NCBI RefSeq assembly: GCF_001904655.1 | Contig: NZ_MRCC01000001.1 | Coordinates: 186,001 to 250,000 of the forward strand | From: Chroogloeocystis siderophila 5.2 s.c.1 | Lineage (GTDB): Bacteria > Cyanobacteriota > Cyanobacteriia > Cyanobacteriales > Chroococcidiopsidaceae | DNA: 64,000 nucleotides | Direction: 5' to 3' | Part shown: piece by piece, positions 18,375 to 27,348 of the stretch | Position numbering within the stretch: the first letter of the stretch is position 1 | Layout: the number at the start of each line of letters is the position of its first letter | Notes under the pieces: generated by a model | What the model was told of the DNA's origin: nothing | Database searches by the model: none | The model's input: only the letters and a program-made list of their open reading frames with translations | Translations under genes and position numbers: made by a program

Positions 18375-18813
18375 AAAAATTTATGGCAACAGTTAATTTT
18401 TTGCCTCAGCGCTTTGGTGAGCAATAATTCGTCACTGTGAGATGCGATAGCCTATTAATCATTTACCATTCATAAACATTGACACTCCTGCTTAAAACTT
18501 GTCTGCAAGGTGTCCCTCAACGTCAAATCTTGCCTTTCCGGAAGTATCCAAGATTTTGTAACATTTATTCATGTAGAGCTATGTAGTTTTACATAGCTTG
18601 TAAAACCAGAGGCGAAAAACAGTGAAGCGATACGAATACAGGCTCGCTGTTGTCAGTTGAGCGAGTATTGAATGTTACTAAAATTTATTCAAGATTTCAC
18701 TTGAAACCCGCGATCGCCAAGCCTAGCCAGTTTGTGATGGCTACACTCAAGTGGTTCAAATCTAAGTTAAAGATTGATGCTCAATCCATGACAAAAAGCA
18801 AGTAGTTTTAAGA
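18375..18813. other. intergenic region between protease and pcrA
   Basis: About 440 bp with no open frame. It holds a perfect hairpin (separate entry), and presumably the protease promoter and the pcrA 3' end, neither of which I can place. Confidence 0.5.
18577..18598. repeat. perfect 9-bp hairpin
   Basis: AGCTATGTA-GTTT-TACATAGCT: nine base pairs with a four-base loop and no following T run. It could be an operator or RNA hairpin upstream of the protease gene, or part of a dispersed repeat. Confidence 0.5.
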
Positions 18814-21162
18814 TTAATTTACTCGTTGCAACTGGGCGATTCTCGGATCAATAATTTTTTGACCTAGTGTGGGAAATTTAATCGCGACAGAGACTTTATT
18901 TCCAGAACCGAAAACATGAGTGATTTCACCAACTCCGAAGGTTTTGTGTAAGACGCGATCGCCGACTTGCCAATTTTGCGGACTTGTATTTACAGGAGTC
19001 GCAGCTACTTCTCTGCTTCGCGAAGCGATACTTGGTGGTTTTGTGTAACTCCGACTCGCAGGCTGTTGATCTGCAAGTAATTCTTCGGGTAACTCTGTCA
19101 AAAACTGCGAACGAATCGCCGGTTCGCGCGAACCATAAAGACGACGTTCCCGCGCGTGCGAAAGATGCAAGAGTTCTTGCGCGCGAGTAATGCCAACATA
19201 ACACAAACGTCGTTCTTCTTCTAAAGAATCAGGATCGTCTAACGAACGGAAATTAGGTAATAAACCTTGTTCCATTCCTACTAGGAAAACTACAGGAAAT
19301 TCTAACCCTTTAGCCGCGTGTAGTGTTAGTAAAGAAACGGCTTTTTGTCCTTCTTTTAAATTATCTAAATCAGAATTTAAAGCTGTGCTAGCTAAAAAAG
19401 CTTCTAAAGAAGTATCTTCACTTTCTTCTTCAAATTGGACGACAGCATTGTGGAGTTCTTGCAAGTTTTGCAGGCGTTCTAAACTTTCATCATTACCTTG
19501 GTTTTTCAAGTCTTGAATGTAACCTGATTCTTCCATAATTGCTTGCACAATGACCGATGCCGGAGTAATATCGACTTGTTCTTGCCAGTGGCTGATTAAC
19601 TGCGCAAAACTCGTCACACCTTTTACCGATCTCCCTGCTAAAGTACCCGCCGATGTCTCATCGCTGATAATTTCCCACACAGGAATACTTAATTCTTGCG
19701 CTGCGCTTACCAAAGCATCGATTGTAGCTTTACCAATACCACGACGCGGTGTGTTAATTACACGTAGCAAACTCACGGTATCTGAAGGATTAACAATGAC
19801 CCGCAGATAGGCGAGAATATCTTTAATCTCTTTGCGATCGTAAAACTTCAATCCACCAACAATTGTATAAGGAATACCCCAGCGTAATAGAGTATCTTCA
19901 AACGGTCGCGATTGTGCATTAGTGCGGTAGAGAATAGCAAAACTACCCCAATCAAAATCAGAATAGCGGCGTTCTAAATTGCGAATTTGATTAATGACAA
20001 ACTGCGCTTCCGCAATTTCATCATCGGCTTTGTATAAATAAATTTGTTCGCCAGCCCCACGCGTAGGTTTGAGAATTTTATCGATGCGCTGAGTATTATT
20101 TTCTATTAGTTCATTGGCGGCTTGCAGAATGTTTTCTCTAGAGCGATAATTTTCTTCTAGCTTTACCATAGTGCGAGTATCAGCATCAGGCAAACCATCG
20201 CCAAAATCAGACTGAAATTCTAGTAAAATTGTAAAATCTGCCATACGGAAACTATAAATTGACTGATCGGCATCACCAACGACAAAGATCGAGCGATTTT
20301 GCCAATTCCAATTTTGTTTATTTGTTTCTCCGTTGGTAACAAGTAACCGAATTAAGTCATATTGCGTCCGGTTGGTATCTTGATACTCATCAACTAAAAT
20401 ATGTTGAAATTTGTTATGCCAATAGCCTAATACTTGTTCGTTTTGTTGAAAGAGTTGTACAGGAACGAGAATGAGGTCGTCAAAATCTAAAGCGTTATTC
20501 TCGGCTAAAGCGCTTTGATATTGACTGTAAACTTCAGCGATAACGCGCCCGCGATAATTGGGTTGTTGACGCTCAAACTCTTGGGGAGTTAATCCTTGAT
20601 TTTTCGCATTACTAATTGCATAGCGTACCGAACGCGGTTCAAACTTTTTATCATCTAAATTAAGTTGTTTAATCACTATTTGTTTGACAAGGCTTTGCGC
20701 ATCAGATTCATCAAAAATTGAAAAATTGCGATTCCAACGCCGTCCTTTTTCATCTTGATATTTTTCAATATCAAATCGCAGCACGCGGGAAAATAAGCTG
20801 TGGAAAGTACCAATCCACAAATCTTTAATCATTGTTTTATACACGCGCGATCGCAAACTTGTCTGTTCGTGCGGTACTAACGCTTCTAAGGGCTTTCCAT
20901 AGTCACGAATCGCAATTTGTTCGGCAAACAGCTTTTGGATGCGTTCTTTCATCTCCCGCGCGGCTTTATTAGTGAAGGTGACAGCCAGGATATTTTCAGG
21001 ATCGACGCGGTGTTTCAGAATCAGATTGGCAATTCGGTAAGTCAGCGCCCGTGTTTTACCAGAACCTGCGCCAGCAACGACCAACATCGGACCGCAGAAA
21101 TGTTCTACAGCTTGGCGTTGACTCGGATTGAGGCTATGGAGAAAGTCAATACTTGTCGTCAT
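18814..21162 (-). CDS. pcrA: ATP-dependent DNA helicase PcrA/UvrD
   Basis: SF1A 3'-to-5' helicase for nucleotide excision repair, mismatch repair and replication restart. The 782-aa product carries every SF1 motif: QRQAVEHF (Q motif), AGAGSGKT (Walker A, about residue 32), FTNKAAREM, LVDEYQDTN (Walker B), VVGDADQSIYSFRMAD, LEENYRS, LLTLHAAKGLEFPVVF and VGITRAQELL. A C-terminal Tudor-like module (WQVGDRVLHKTFGVGEI, about 730-780) as in PcrA binds RNA polymerase. Length is normal. Monocistronic. Confidence 0.97.
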   Translation of the reverse strand: MTTSIDFLHSLNPSQRQAVEHFCGPMLVVAGAGSGKTRALTYRIANLILKHRVDPENILAVTFTNKAAREMKERIQKLFAEQIAIRDYGKPLEALVPHEQTSLRSRVYKTMIKDLWIGTFHSLFSRVLRFDIEKYQDEKGRRWNRNFSIFDESDAQSLVKQIVIKQLNLDDKKFEPRSVRYAISNAKNQGLTPQEFERQQPNYRGRVIAEVYSQYQSALAENNALDFDDLILVPVQLFQQNEQVLGYWHNKFQHILVDEYQDTNRTQYDLIRLLVTNGETNKQNWNWQNRSIFVVGDADQSIYSFRMADFTILLEFQSDFGDGLPDADTRTMVKLEENYRSRENILQAANELIENNTQRIDKILKPTRGAGEQIYLYKADDEIAEAQFVINQIRNLERRYSDFDWGSFAILYRTNAQSRPFEDTLLRWGIPYTIVGGLKFYDRKEIKDILAYLRVIVNPSDTVSLLRVINTPRRGIGKATIDALVSAAQELSIPVWEIISDETSAGTLAGRSVKGVTSFAQLISHWQEQVDITPASVIVQAIMEESGYIQDLKNQGNDESLERLQNLQELHNAVVQFEEESEDTSLEAFLASTALNSDLDNLKEGQKAVSLLTLHAAKGLEFPVVFLVGMEQGLLPNFRSLDDPDSLEEERRLCYVGITRAQELLHLSHARERRLYGSREPAIRSQFLTELPEELLADQQPASRSYTKPPSIASRSREVAATPVNTSPQNWQVGDRVLHKTFGVGEITHVFGSGNKVSVAIKFPTLGQKIIDPRIAQLQRVN

Positions 21163-21440
21163 GGGTGTAAGAAGTGCGATCGCGCTTAGGGCTGCAAAAG
21201 ATATATCCTGTCTGACTTATATTACAAAACTTATGCGATGTTTGTAGCTTCCTACTTATTGCAACCCAGGTGTAAATCTTTAGCAAATATTAAGCTAGCT
21301 GGAGTTCAGTAGTACCACTGTTATTATCTTCAAGAATAAATATTCTAGTGAGATTTTCAGTAAATTTCGCATTTATGCGCAATTTACAGTTTGCTAAACT
21401 CTATCAAATTAAATCCTTTCGAGTAGCGGAAACGACAATT

Positions 21441-22115
21441 ATGGGTACATCAGATACACCTTTGTGGGTTCAAGACAGAGATACAGTGATTGCAAAGGAA
21501 AGTCATGCTGAGTGGCGTTATGGAGAACCACCAGACTACTCGCGTAATAATGCAGCACTCAAAGAGCAAAGTCAATACAATCATATCGAAGGTTCTTTAG
21601 AGGCGATCGTCCAAAATTTAGTCAGAACTTTTGAAATGGAAGCCTCTTTTAAGACGAATCCTCAACAGTGGTTATCTATTGTTGCTGATAAGTTTCGGAT
21701 GCGGACAAATAATCAGCCAGAATACACAGCTAACGATGTTGTTGCTGCGGGAACTTACAACTTATTTTTAGGAGAATCAGAGCACTATAGTGCTAAGTCT
21801 GAAGATTTTGAATCATCAGGAAAAATCTTTCATGATACTTTTCCGAATGGTTTCTTATGGGAACTTATTGAAGTGTTAGCAGGACCACCTAATGTAACTT
21901 TCAAGTGGCGTCATTGGGGAACTTTTAGCGGTTCTTACAAAGGACATGAACCTACAGGAGAAGTTGTAGAAATCGTCGGTATTAGTGTAGCGCGGGTGAC
22001 TGACGATCTCAAAATTGAATTGCTAGAACATTATTTTGATACTAATTCTTTCTTAGGAAAACTAACATCAGGTGGAACGATTGCAAATGGCTGTCCTTTT
22101 CATCAACAAGCATAA
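21441..22115 (+). CDS. SnoaL-like protein, homologue of plant pathogen-related proteins
   Basis: With the ATG at 21441 the product is 224 aa; an in-frame start at 21348 would add 31 residues that look non-conserved. The sequence follows the barley-type pathogen-related protein: EWRYGEPPDYS, EGSLEAIVQNLVRTFEME, YNLFLGESEHY, FHDTFPNGFLWELIEVLAGP, FKWRHWGTFSGSYKGHEPTG and LEHYFDTNSFLGKL line up in order with what I recall of the plant family. This is a SnoaL-like (NTF2-fold) alpha+beta barrel; no catalytic residue set is established. Found in plants, fungi and some bacteria, biochemical role unknown. Confidence 0.75.
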   Translation: MGTSDTPLWVQDRDTVIAKESHAEWRYGEPPDYSRNNAALKEQSQYNHIEGSLEAIVQNLVRTFEMEASFKTNPQQWLSIVADKFRMRTNNQPEYTANDVVAAGTYNLFLGESEHYSAKSEDFESSGKIFHDTFPNGFLWELIEVLAGPPNVTFKWRHWGTFSGSYKGHEPTGEVVEIVGISVARVTDDLKIELLEHYFDTNSFLGKLTSGGTIANGCPFHQQA

Positions 22116-22159
22116 AGATTGACTTTTAAATGACGCGCGATCGCTTTCTGTATCATGTA

Positions 22160-22183
22160 TATCAAAAGCGATCGCTTTTGATA
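22160..22183. terminator. perfect 24-bp palindrome centred on HIP1
   Basis: TATCAAAAGCGATCGCTTTT plus GATA reads the same on both strands, with GCGATCGC at its centre. It sits 45 bp after the SnoaL-like gene and could fold as a terminator-like hairpin, though only a weak T-rich tail follows. It may instead be a protein-binding palindrome. Confidence 0.4.
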
Positions 22184-22256
22184 ATTTGTGCGTTTCGATA
22201 TTATTTTATTTGGACTAACTCTGAGAGGCGATCGTGCTTAGTAATTTGGTGAATAA

Positions 22257-22406
22257 CAAGGGCGCTTAGCAGAAGGGCGCGAACTTGTGGTGCGACTACT
22301 CACGCGACGCTTGAGGGAGTTACCGCCACAGGTGCAAACTCAAATTGCATCGCTGTCGTTAGAACAAATCGCTGATTTAGAAGCTTGGTTGAGTCAAAAC
22401 GTTTAA
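22257..22406 (+). pseudogene. C-terminal remnant of Rpn/PD-(D/E)XK family protein (DUF4351)
   Basis: A 49-codon frame without start codon reads EGRELVVRLLTRRLRELPPQ and then LSLEQIADLEAWLSQNV before a TAA. This is the DUF4351 tail found at the end of cyanobacterial Rpn-family nuclease/transposase-like proteins. The whole nuclease domain is missing; TAA at 22254 closes the frame upstream. Confidence 0.65.
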
Positions 22407-22544
22407 TTTAAAGCTAAAGATGCTTCTTATGCATAAATTATTGAGTTTGCCAATATTTTAATGCGTAGACATTCTACAGTTGATTCTAGTAATTCTGCGG
22501 AAGCGATCGCAGCCACTCTACAAGAGAATAAAGTCAAGGCATAT

Positions 22545-22866
22545 TTACCAAAGACCAAGGAATGCTCGCTAACTTTCAAACTAATGCTCAATTGATTGAT
22601 TGGACCAATGAACAATCCTTCGCTCAACCTGTAGTTTGTCTAAAAGATGGTCACGATATCGCATTGTGAATTATGAGTATTACCAGGCACAAGAATTTTC
22701 CTCAATCGGTTCGGGTGCCGTGGAATCCGCTATCAAACAGATTGGTCGGCGAGTGCAACTTTCAGCTGCCCAGTGGAAGCGGGAAAATGTCCCGCAAGTG
22801 TTAGCTCATCGTTGTGCTTATCTGAATGGGTTAATTGACTCACCATTGCCCAGCCGCTCAGCATAA
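22545..22866 (+). pseudogene. ISKra4-family transposase remnant
   Basis: Two pieces of one transposase joined by an internal deletion. The first (about 22545-22668) reads NAQLIDWTNEQSFAQPVVCL then KDGHD, the catalytic-core DGHD segment. The second (22636-22866 region, other frame) reads FSSIGSGAVESAIKQIGRRV and AQWKRENVPQVLAHRCAYL, the conserved C-terminus with the catalytic Glu (AVES). About a hundred codons between DGHD and this segment are gone and the frame is shifted, so no active enzyme can be made. No terminal repeats could be assigned. Confidence 0.7.
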
Positions 22867-22905
22867 TTGCTTGTAGAAAAAGTGACATGTTCCCCGTTCT
22901 GCTTA

Positions 22906-23188
22906 CTTACATTGGTACTGGCAAATTAAATTTATTGCTGCCAAAAACGTCGCTCAAGTTTGTGATAAAATGCTTCATGCTTGCGGTGGTACAGGCTTCA
23001 AAAAAGAATTAGGAATCGAACATTATTTACGTGATGGTAAAGCCGGGTGGGCTATGGGACCAACAAATGAAGTACTAAGACAATTTGTTGGCAAATTGGC
23101 ATTATTAGGAATCGACTCACTCGACTACTGGAATCAACACGTCAATGAGCATCATGAGCATGTATTACAAACGAAATTAACAAATTAA
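22906..23188 (+). pseudogene. acyl-CoA dehydrogenase C-terminal remnant
   Basis: An open stretch reading KFIAAKNVAQVCDKMLHACG, GTGFKKELGIEHYLRDGKAG and EVLRQFVGKLALLGID matches the C-terminal helical domain of acyl-CoA dehydrogenases (CGGxG and the RD motif near the flavin). The N-terminal two-thirds including the catalytic base is absent. No start codon fits; the ISKra4 remnant lies directly upstream and may have caused the truncation. Confidence 0.65.
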
Positions 23189-23351
23189 ATATTGAAGATA
23201 AAAAAACAACTCGCTGAACTTTACTCGCCCAAGTAGCCGCCGAAGAAGCTAAAAATTCTCCAAAAGTTCTCCAAGAAACTACAATATAATCCTACCTTTG
23301 TACGTCTGCGATTTGCTCATTTATGAGCTTCATCAATCTAAATCGCTATTG

Positions 23352-23365
23352 GTAACACTGGTTAC
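23352..23365 (+). promoter_or_regulatory. NtcA-type binding site upstream of amt
   Basis: GTAACACTGGTTAC fits the NtcA consensus GTA-N8-TAC exactly and is symmetric (GTAAC-N4-GTTAC). It lies 75 bp before the amt ATG. A TAATAA-like -10 element follows at about 23396, slightly further away than the usual 22-23 bp. NtcA with 2-oxoglutarate activates ammonium transporter genes under nitrogen limitation in cyanobacteria, so the location is biologically sensible. Confidence 0.75.
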
Positions 23366-23439
23366 AAACAATAAAGACTACCAGCCGCAAACTTGTAATA
23401 ACAAATCTATCGCAAGTATGAACTTACCAAGCATTACCC

Positions 23440-24852
23440 ATGAATGCTGAAGCTCAAGAATTTTTAGGAACCTTCATATCAGAGAGCTACTACTTCTATG
23501 CCTCTGTATTCATGTTACTGATTCATGCGGGTTTTCTTGCCTACGAAGGTGGTGCATCACGCACCAAAAACGTTCTCGCTACGATGGTAAAAAACTTACT
23601 CACCCTTTCTAGCGTAGGACTCGCATTTTTCTTTTTTGGATGGTGGGTTTATAACGCTTTTCCTCTATTTCCTGTGAGTGGAGGAATCCTTGGTCCGTGG
23701 ACAACTGCAACAAATGATACCATAAAAGCGGCAATGGCAGTTGTAGAAACATCTTATCCTTGGTCGCCTGCGTTAGCACCAAACACCGCCGATCATCTAA
23801 CCGGAGTTTTCTTTTTTGCCTTTGCATTATTTGCTATGACTACAGCCTCGATTCTTTCAGGAGCCTTGATCGAACGAGTTAAAATCGGTGCATATATTAT
23901 TATGTCAATCATTCTCGGTTCGTTTACCTGGGTTGTGGCTGCGGCGTGGGGATGGAACCCCTTTGGTTGGTTTTATACTGCATTTGGCTATCACGATTTT
24001 GGTTGTTCAGCAGTTGTTCACGGTGTTTCTGGCTTCTTTACTTTAGGCGTATTACTTAATCTCGGTCCTCGAATTGGTAAGTACGATGAACGAGGCAATC
24101 CTAAACCAATATTACCACATAATCTACCGTTAACAATGGTAGGTTTGATGCTTATTTTTGTGGGATTTTATGCCTTCTTAGCAGCTTGTTTAATCTTCCT
24201 ACCAGGCTATACCAGAGAAACAACGATTTACGGAACTCCAATGACTTTAGCTTCGATTGGAGTTAATACAACGCTCGCATTAGCATCTGGAATTATCGGT
24301 GCTTATATTTCTTCTAAAGCCGATCCTTTTTTCACAATTTCAGGAGGACTTGCGGGAATCATTTCAGTTGGTGCTGGCATGGATTTATATCATCCAACTG
24401 TTGTCATTGTTTTAGCGTTCTTTGGTGCATTTTTAATGCCAAAAGTCGCTTTATTTATCGAAAGAATTGGGATTGATGATGCAGTAGGTGCTTTTGGCGT
24501 ACATGGTTTTTGTGGATTGCTAGGAAGTTTAGCAGTAGGAGTATTAGCAACTGGATATCCTCAAGGCGAAGGTGTACCGGTAACAGGTTTTATTGGACAA
24601 TTAGTTCCTACCTTAATTTGTGTCATTATTTTAGGCTTTATTCCAGGTTATACTACAAGCTGGCTACTCAAGAAATTGCATCTTTTACGCGTACCTCGTG
24701 ATGAAGAAATTGCTGGATTAGATATCGCTGACTTAGGTGTAGAAGGCTATCCCGAATACAGCATGAATTGGGCAACATCAACAGTGACTATACAAAATCG
24801 TGCTGAAGCGGTAACAGGAAGATTAGAGCCACAACCAGGGATGCAAGACTAA
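23440..24852 (+). CDS. amt: ammonium transporter (Amt family)
   Basis: Inner-membrane ammonium channel of 470 aa with about 11 membrane segments. The conserved pore histidines are in VVHGVSGFF and FGVHGFCGLLGSLAVG, and the pore-entry Asp region is YHDFGCSAVVHG. FALFAMTTASILSGALIERV is the typical segment before them. The C-terminus LRVPRDEEIAGLDIADLGVE is the conserved regulatory tail that couples trimer subunits. The N-terminal third (FFFFGWWVYNAFPLFPVSGG) differs from the commonest Amt1 form, so this may be a second paralogue. Preceded by an NtcA-type box and followed by a small membrane protein gene after 15 bp. Confidence 0.95.
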   Translation: MNAEAQEFLGTFISESYYFYASVFMLLIHAGFLAYEGGASRTKNVLATMVKNLLTLSSVGLAFFFFGWWVYNAFPLFPVSGGILGPWTTATNDTIKAAMAVVETSYPWSPALAPNTADHLTGVFFFAFALFAMTTASILSGALIERVKIGAYIIMSIILGSFTWVVAAAWGWNPFGWFYTAFGYHDFGCSAVVHGVSGFFTLGVLLNLGPRIGKYDERGNPKPILPHNLPLTMVGLMLIFVGFYAFLAACLIFLPGYTRETTIYGTPMTLASIGVNTTLALASGIIGAYISSKADPFFTISGGLAGIISVGAGMDLYHPTVVIVLAFFGAFLMPKVALFIERIGIDDAVGAFGVHGFCGLLGSLAVGVLATGYPQGEGVPVTGFIGQLVPTLICVIILGFIPGYTTSWLLKKLHLLRVPRDEEIAGLDIADLGVEGYPEYSMNWATSTVTIQNRAEAVTGRLEPQPGMQD

Positions 24853-24867
24853 ACAAGGGAGAAAGAT

Positions 24868-25293
24868 ATGAGTAGTCCGTTTAGCAATCCAAAAGAATTT
24901 CTTGAAGCTGAAGGACCAATTTACACCTTTGGCAACAATCCATCAATTATTACTTTTTTACTGATTGTTAGTAGTATTCTCTTCTTGTGGTTTATCTATG
25001 CTTCGTACAAAATAAAAAGTGGCAAGCTTCCAGCAAAAAATCCTGTGGCTTTGAGTCTTTTAATTGTGGCAAGTGCGTTGTCTTTAGCAGGAACAGCTTA
25101 TAATTCTACAGTTGATAAAATCCATCAACCTGCGAGAAGAGAATCACGAGTTATTAGCTCAAAAAAACAGCAATGGCAACTACCAATGACTTTAATAGGT
25201 ATGGTTGCATCGGGTAGTTTATTGCAACGTCGTACAAAGAATCGTCAAAGAAAGCGAATTAAAACGACTAATCGTAATCAGCATGAGTTGTGA
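24868..25293 (+). CDS. small membrane protein of unknown function, downstream of amt
   Basis: 141 aa, not recognised. Two hydrophobic segments are seen, at about residues 25-47 (IITFLLIVSSILFLWFIYAS) and 60-78 (VALSLLIVASALSLAGTAY), followed by a strongly basic C-terminus (RRTKNRQRKRIKTTNRNQ). GGGAGAAAG just before the ATG is a good ribosome binding site. The 15-bp spacing from amt suggests co-transcription and nitrogen control. Confidence 0.75.
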   Translation: MSSPFSNPKEFLEAEGPIYTFGNNPSIITFLLIVSSILFLWFIYASYKIKSGKLPAKNPVALSLLIVASALSLAGTAYNSTVDKIHQPARRESRVISSKKQQWQLPMTLIGMVASGSLLQRRTKNRQRKRIKTTNRNQHEL

Positions 25294-25302
25294 GGTATTG
25301 TG

Positions 25303-26120
25303 ATGAGAGCAGCGTTGGTAGTTGGTTCAGTTGTTTCTTTACGGCGCTACCCTGTTAAATCAATGATGGGGGAAAAATTGGATGCGACTGAGATAAGCCA
25401 CAAAGGAGTAGTCGGCGATCGCGCTTATGCTTTAATTGAATTTGCCACAGGTAAAGTTGTCAGCGCCAAAAATCCTCGCAAATGGCTAAACTGTTTGATT
25501 TCCACGCTGCTTTTGTTGCTTCACCAATAATAAACAACATTCCGCCCGTTGAAATTACCCTTCCAGACGGAACAAAACTATCAAGTGAACAAGAAAACAT
25601 CAACGAGTTACTTTCCGATGTGTTAGGGCGTGGGGTAACACTGGCATCAACCGCACCGCCCGAACCTATCCTAGAAGAATACTGGTTAAACATGGAAGGG
25701 CTTCCCTACCAAGAAACTGTTACTGATGAAAAGATACCAGCGGGTACTTTCTTTGATTTAGCTACATTACATTTGCTCACAACCGCAACAATCGAACGCT
25801 TACAAAAATTAACACCATCAGGACGATTTGAGATGCGCAGCTTTCGCCCTAATATTGCAATTGCTTCAAATACAACTAACGATTTTATCGAAAACGACTG
25901 GATTAATCGCATCGTTGTGATCGGTGAAGAAGTTCAAATCAAGATTACGGGCTTTTGTCCGCGTTGTGTCATGACAACATTACCGCAAGGCGATTTACCG
26001 AACGATCCGAGTATTCTCAAAACTGCGGTGCAGCACAATCATGGTAATGTGGGCGTTTATGCCAGCGTAGTGCAAGGTGGTACAATCAGTTGCGGCGATT
26101 TGATTCAAATTTTGGGTTGA
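25303..26120 (+). pseudogene. MOSC-domain protein, frameshifted
   Basis: Read as one gene with a single-base deletion at about 25485. The first part (from ATG 25303) has the MOSC N-terminal beta-barrel: SLRRYPVKSMMGEKLDA, GVVGDRAYALIE and SAKNPRKW. The next residues LFDFHAAFV continue in another frame (25482-26120), which ends with the MOSC core: MRSFRPNIAIA, ITGFCPRCVMTTLPQGDLP with the conserved Cys, and the C-terminal GVYASVVQGGTISCGD. Restoring TGG-GCT from TGGCT repairs the frame. MOSC proteins handle sulfur or molybdenum cofactor chemistry. A sequencing error would produce the same picture; all domains are otherwise intact. Confidence 0.8.
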
Positions 26121-26862
26121 TACAGGTACATATTTACTTTTACTGAATACAAGAAGTGACTGTTGCGGTTAAATCAACTCATGCATTTTACCTAGATATA
26201 CCTGTACCATTGGGCAAAGTAGTTGCAGAATATCGCATCACGCCTGGAAGTGCGATCGCTTACTCGGTTAAAGTCGGAAAATATATTCAAATTATCGACA
26301 TTGCAACCTTATGGTATTACTCCGCGACTCGGTTGGGTAGCGGTAAATTCCTTTTTTAATACAACCGTCACAGGGGAAGAGGCGATCACTTTTACTGAAT
26401 CTTGGTCGCGTCCAGAGTAACGAAGCTGCGTCGATGGTAAGGCAGCTATACCCAGTTCCTACAGAGCTAGTGATCAACGCCTTGTGGCATCTAAGGTTTC
26501 AGCACAACAATGCCGTCAAAACCTGATCGCCTCTTTGTTGAGGTTCTAGTACGGCACTTAAACAACTCATCAGCAGTGTGGTGTTGTTCTTGCCAGCGTT
26601 TCTGAGACTTGTGTTTTGTTCGTCAGTGTGTTCCAAATCAATCACTCAGCTTCTTGTCGATGAAGTTGGGCTTGCTGAGCGTTAGTTCAACACCGTAGGT
26701 TTGAATTCTAAATTACTTTGCACATCTTTCTTAAGATATATTTCGCTGGTGAATAGATTTCGTCTCTTATGGTACATTTGTACTATTCAAGTGGAAATCA
26801 GGGAGCTACATCATTTCACGCAAGTAGATTCTTCAATCATCAATTAGCCAAAGGAGCGCACG
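26121..26862. other. accessory segment with DUF1989 remnant
   Basis: About 740 bp with no intact gene. The first half holds a DUF1989 remnant (separate entry). In 26420-26860 I see no coding frame I can assign on either strand. Confidence 0.5.
26156..26420 (+). pseudogene. DUF1989-family protein remnant
   Basis: First piece: VVAEYRITPGSAIAYSVKVG then KYIQIIDI, the start of the DUF1989 (urea carboxylase-associated or aminomethyltransferase-linked) domain. Second piece in another frame: YGITPRLGWVAVNSFFNTTV and AITFTESWSRPE, corresponding to a downstream segment of the same domain. The part between, and everything after SWSRPE (including the conserved SxCPDD region), is missing. Assigned from remembered family patterns only. 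Confidence 0.5.
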
Positions 26863-27273
26863 ATGCAGTTGAATCCCTATCTGACTTTCAACGGACAATG
26901 CGAGACAGCGTTTAAGTTCTATGAGCAGTGTCTAGGTGGCAAAATCGAAGCGATGATGAGCTATGGTGAGTCGCCAATGGCAGAGGAAGTGCCGTCGGAG
27001 TGGCGCAACAAAATTATACATGCCAGCTTAATTGTGGACGACCGACTATTAATGGGTTCTGACTGTTCACCTGAGCAGTATGAAGAAACAAAAGGCTGTT
27101 CTGTATTACTCAACATTGACAATCCAGTAAAAGCAGAGCGTATTTTTCAGGCATTGGTTGAAAACGGGACAGTGCGGATGGCTATGCAGAAGACATTTTG
27201 GGCTGCCCGTTTTGGTATGCTTGTCGATCAATTTGGCATCCCGTGGATGATTAACTCCGAGCCAGCCGCTTGA
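26863..27273 (+). CDS. VOC-family protein (PhnB-like)
   Basis: 136 aa glyoxalase/bleomycin-resistance-fold protein of the PhnB group: LNPYLTFNGQCETAFKFYEQ at the N-terminus, IIHASLIVDDRLLMGSD in the middle, WAARFGMLVDQFGIPWMIN at the end. The PhnB group often lacks the full metal site; its reaction is unknown in most cases. AAAGGAGCGCACG before the ATG gives a strong ribosome binding site. A DUF1579 gene follows 75 bp downstream in the same direction. Confidence 0.9.
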   Translation: MQLNPYLTFNGQCETAFKFYEQCLGGKIEAMMSYGESPMAEEVPSEWRNKIIHASLIVDDRLLMGSDCSPEQYEETKGCSVLLNIDNPVKAERIFQALVENGTVRMAMQKTFWAARFGMLVDQFGIPWMINSEPAA

Positions 27274-27348
27274 TGCATTAAACATTACGGTGAAACGAAA
27301 AGCTGAGCATAAGCAATAGAGACAAATAAAGCACAATAGGAGTCAGCG

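Larger units (their letters stand above)
22116..23439. other. decayed accessory segment between the SnoaL gene and amt
   Basis: About 1.3 kb with no intact gene. It contains, in order, a perfect palindrome, a DUF4351 fragment, an ISKra4 transposase fragment, an acyl-CoA dehydrogenase fragment and the amt promoter region with an NtcA box; each has its own entry. Confidence 0.7.
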
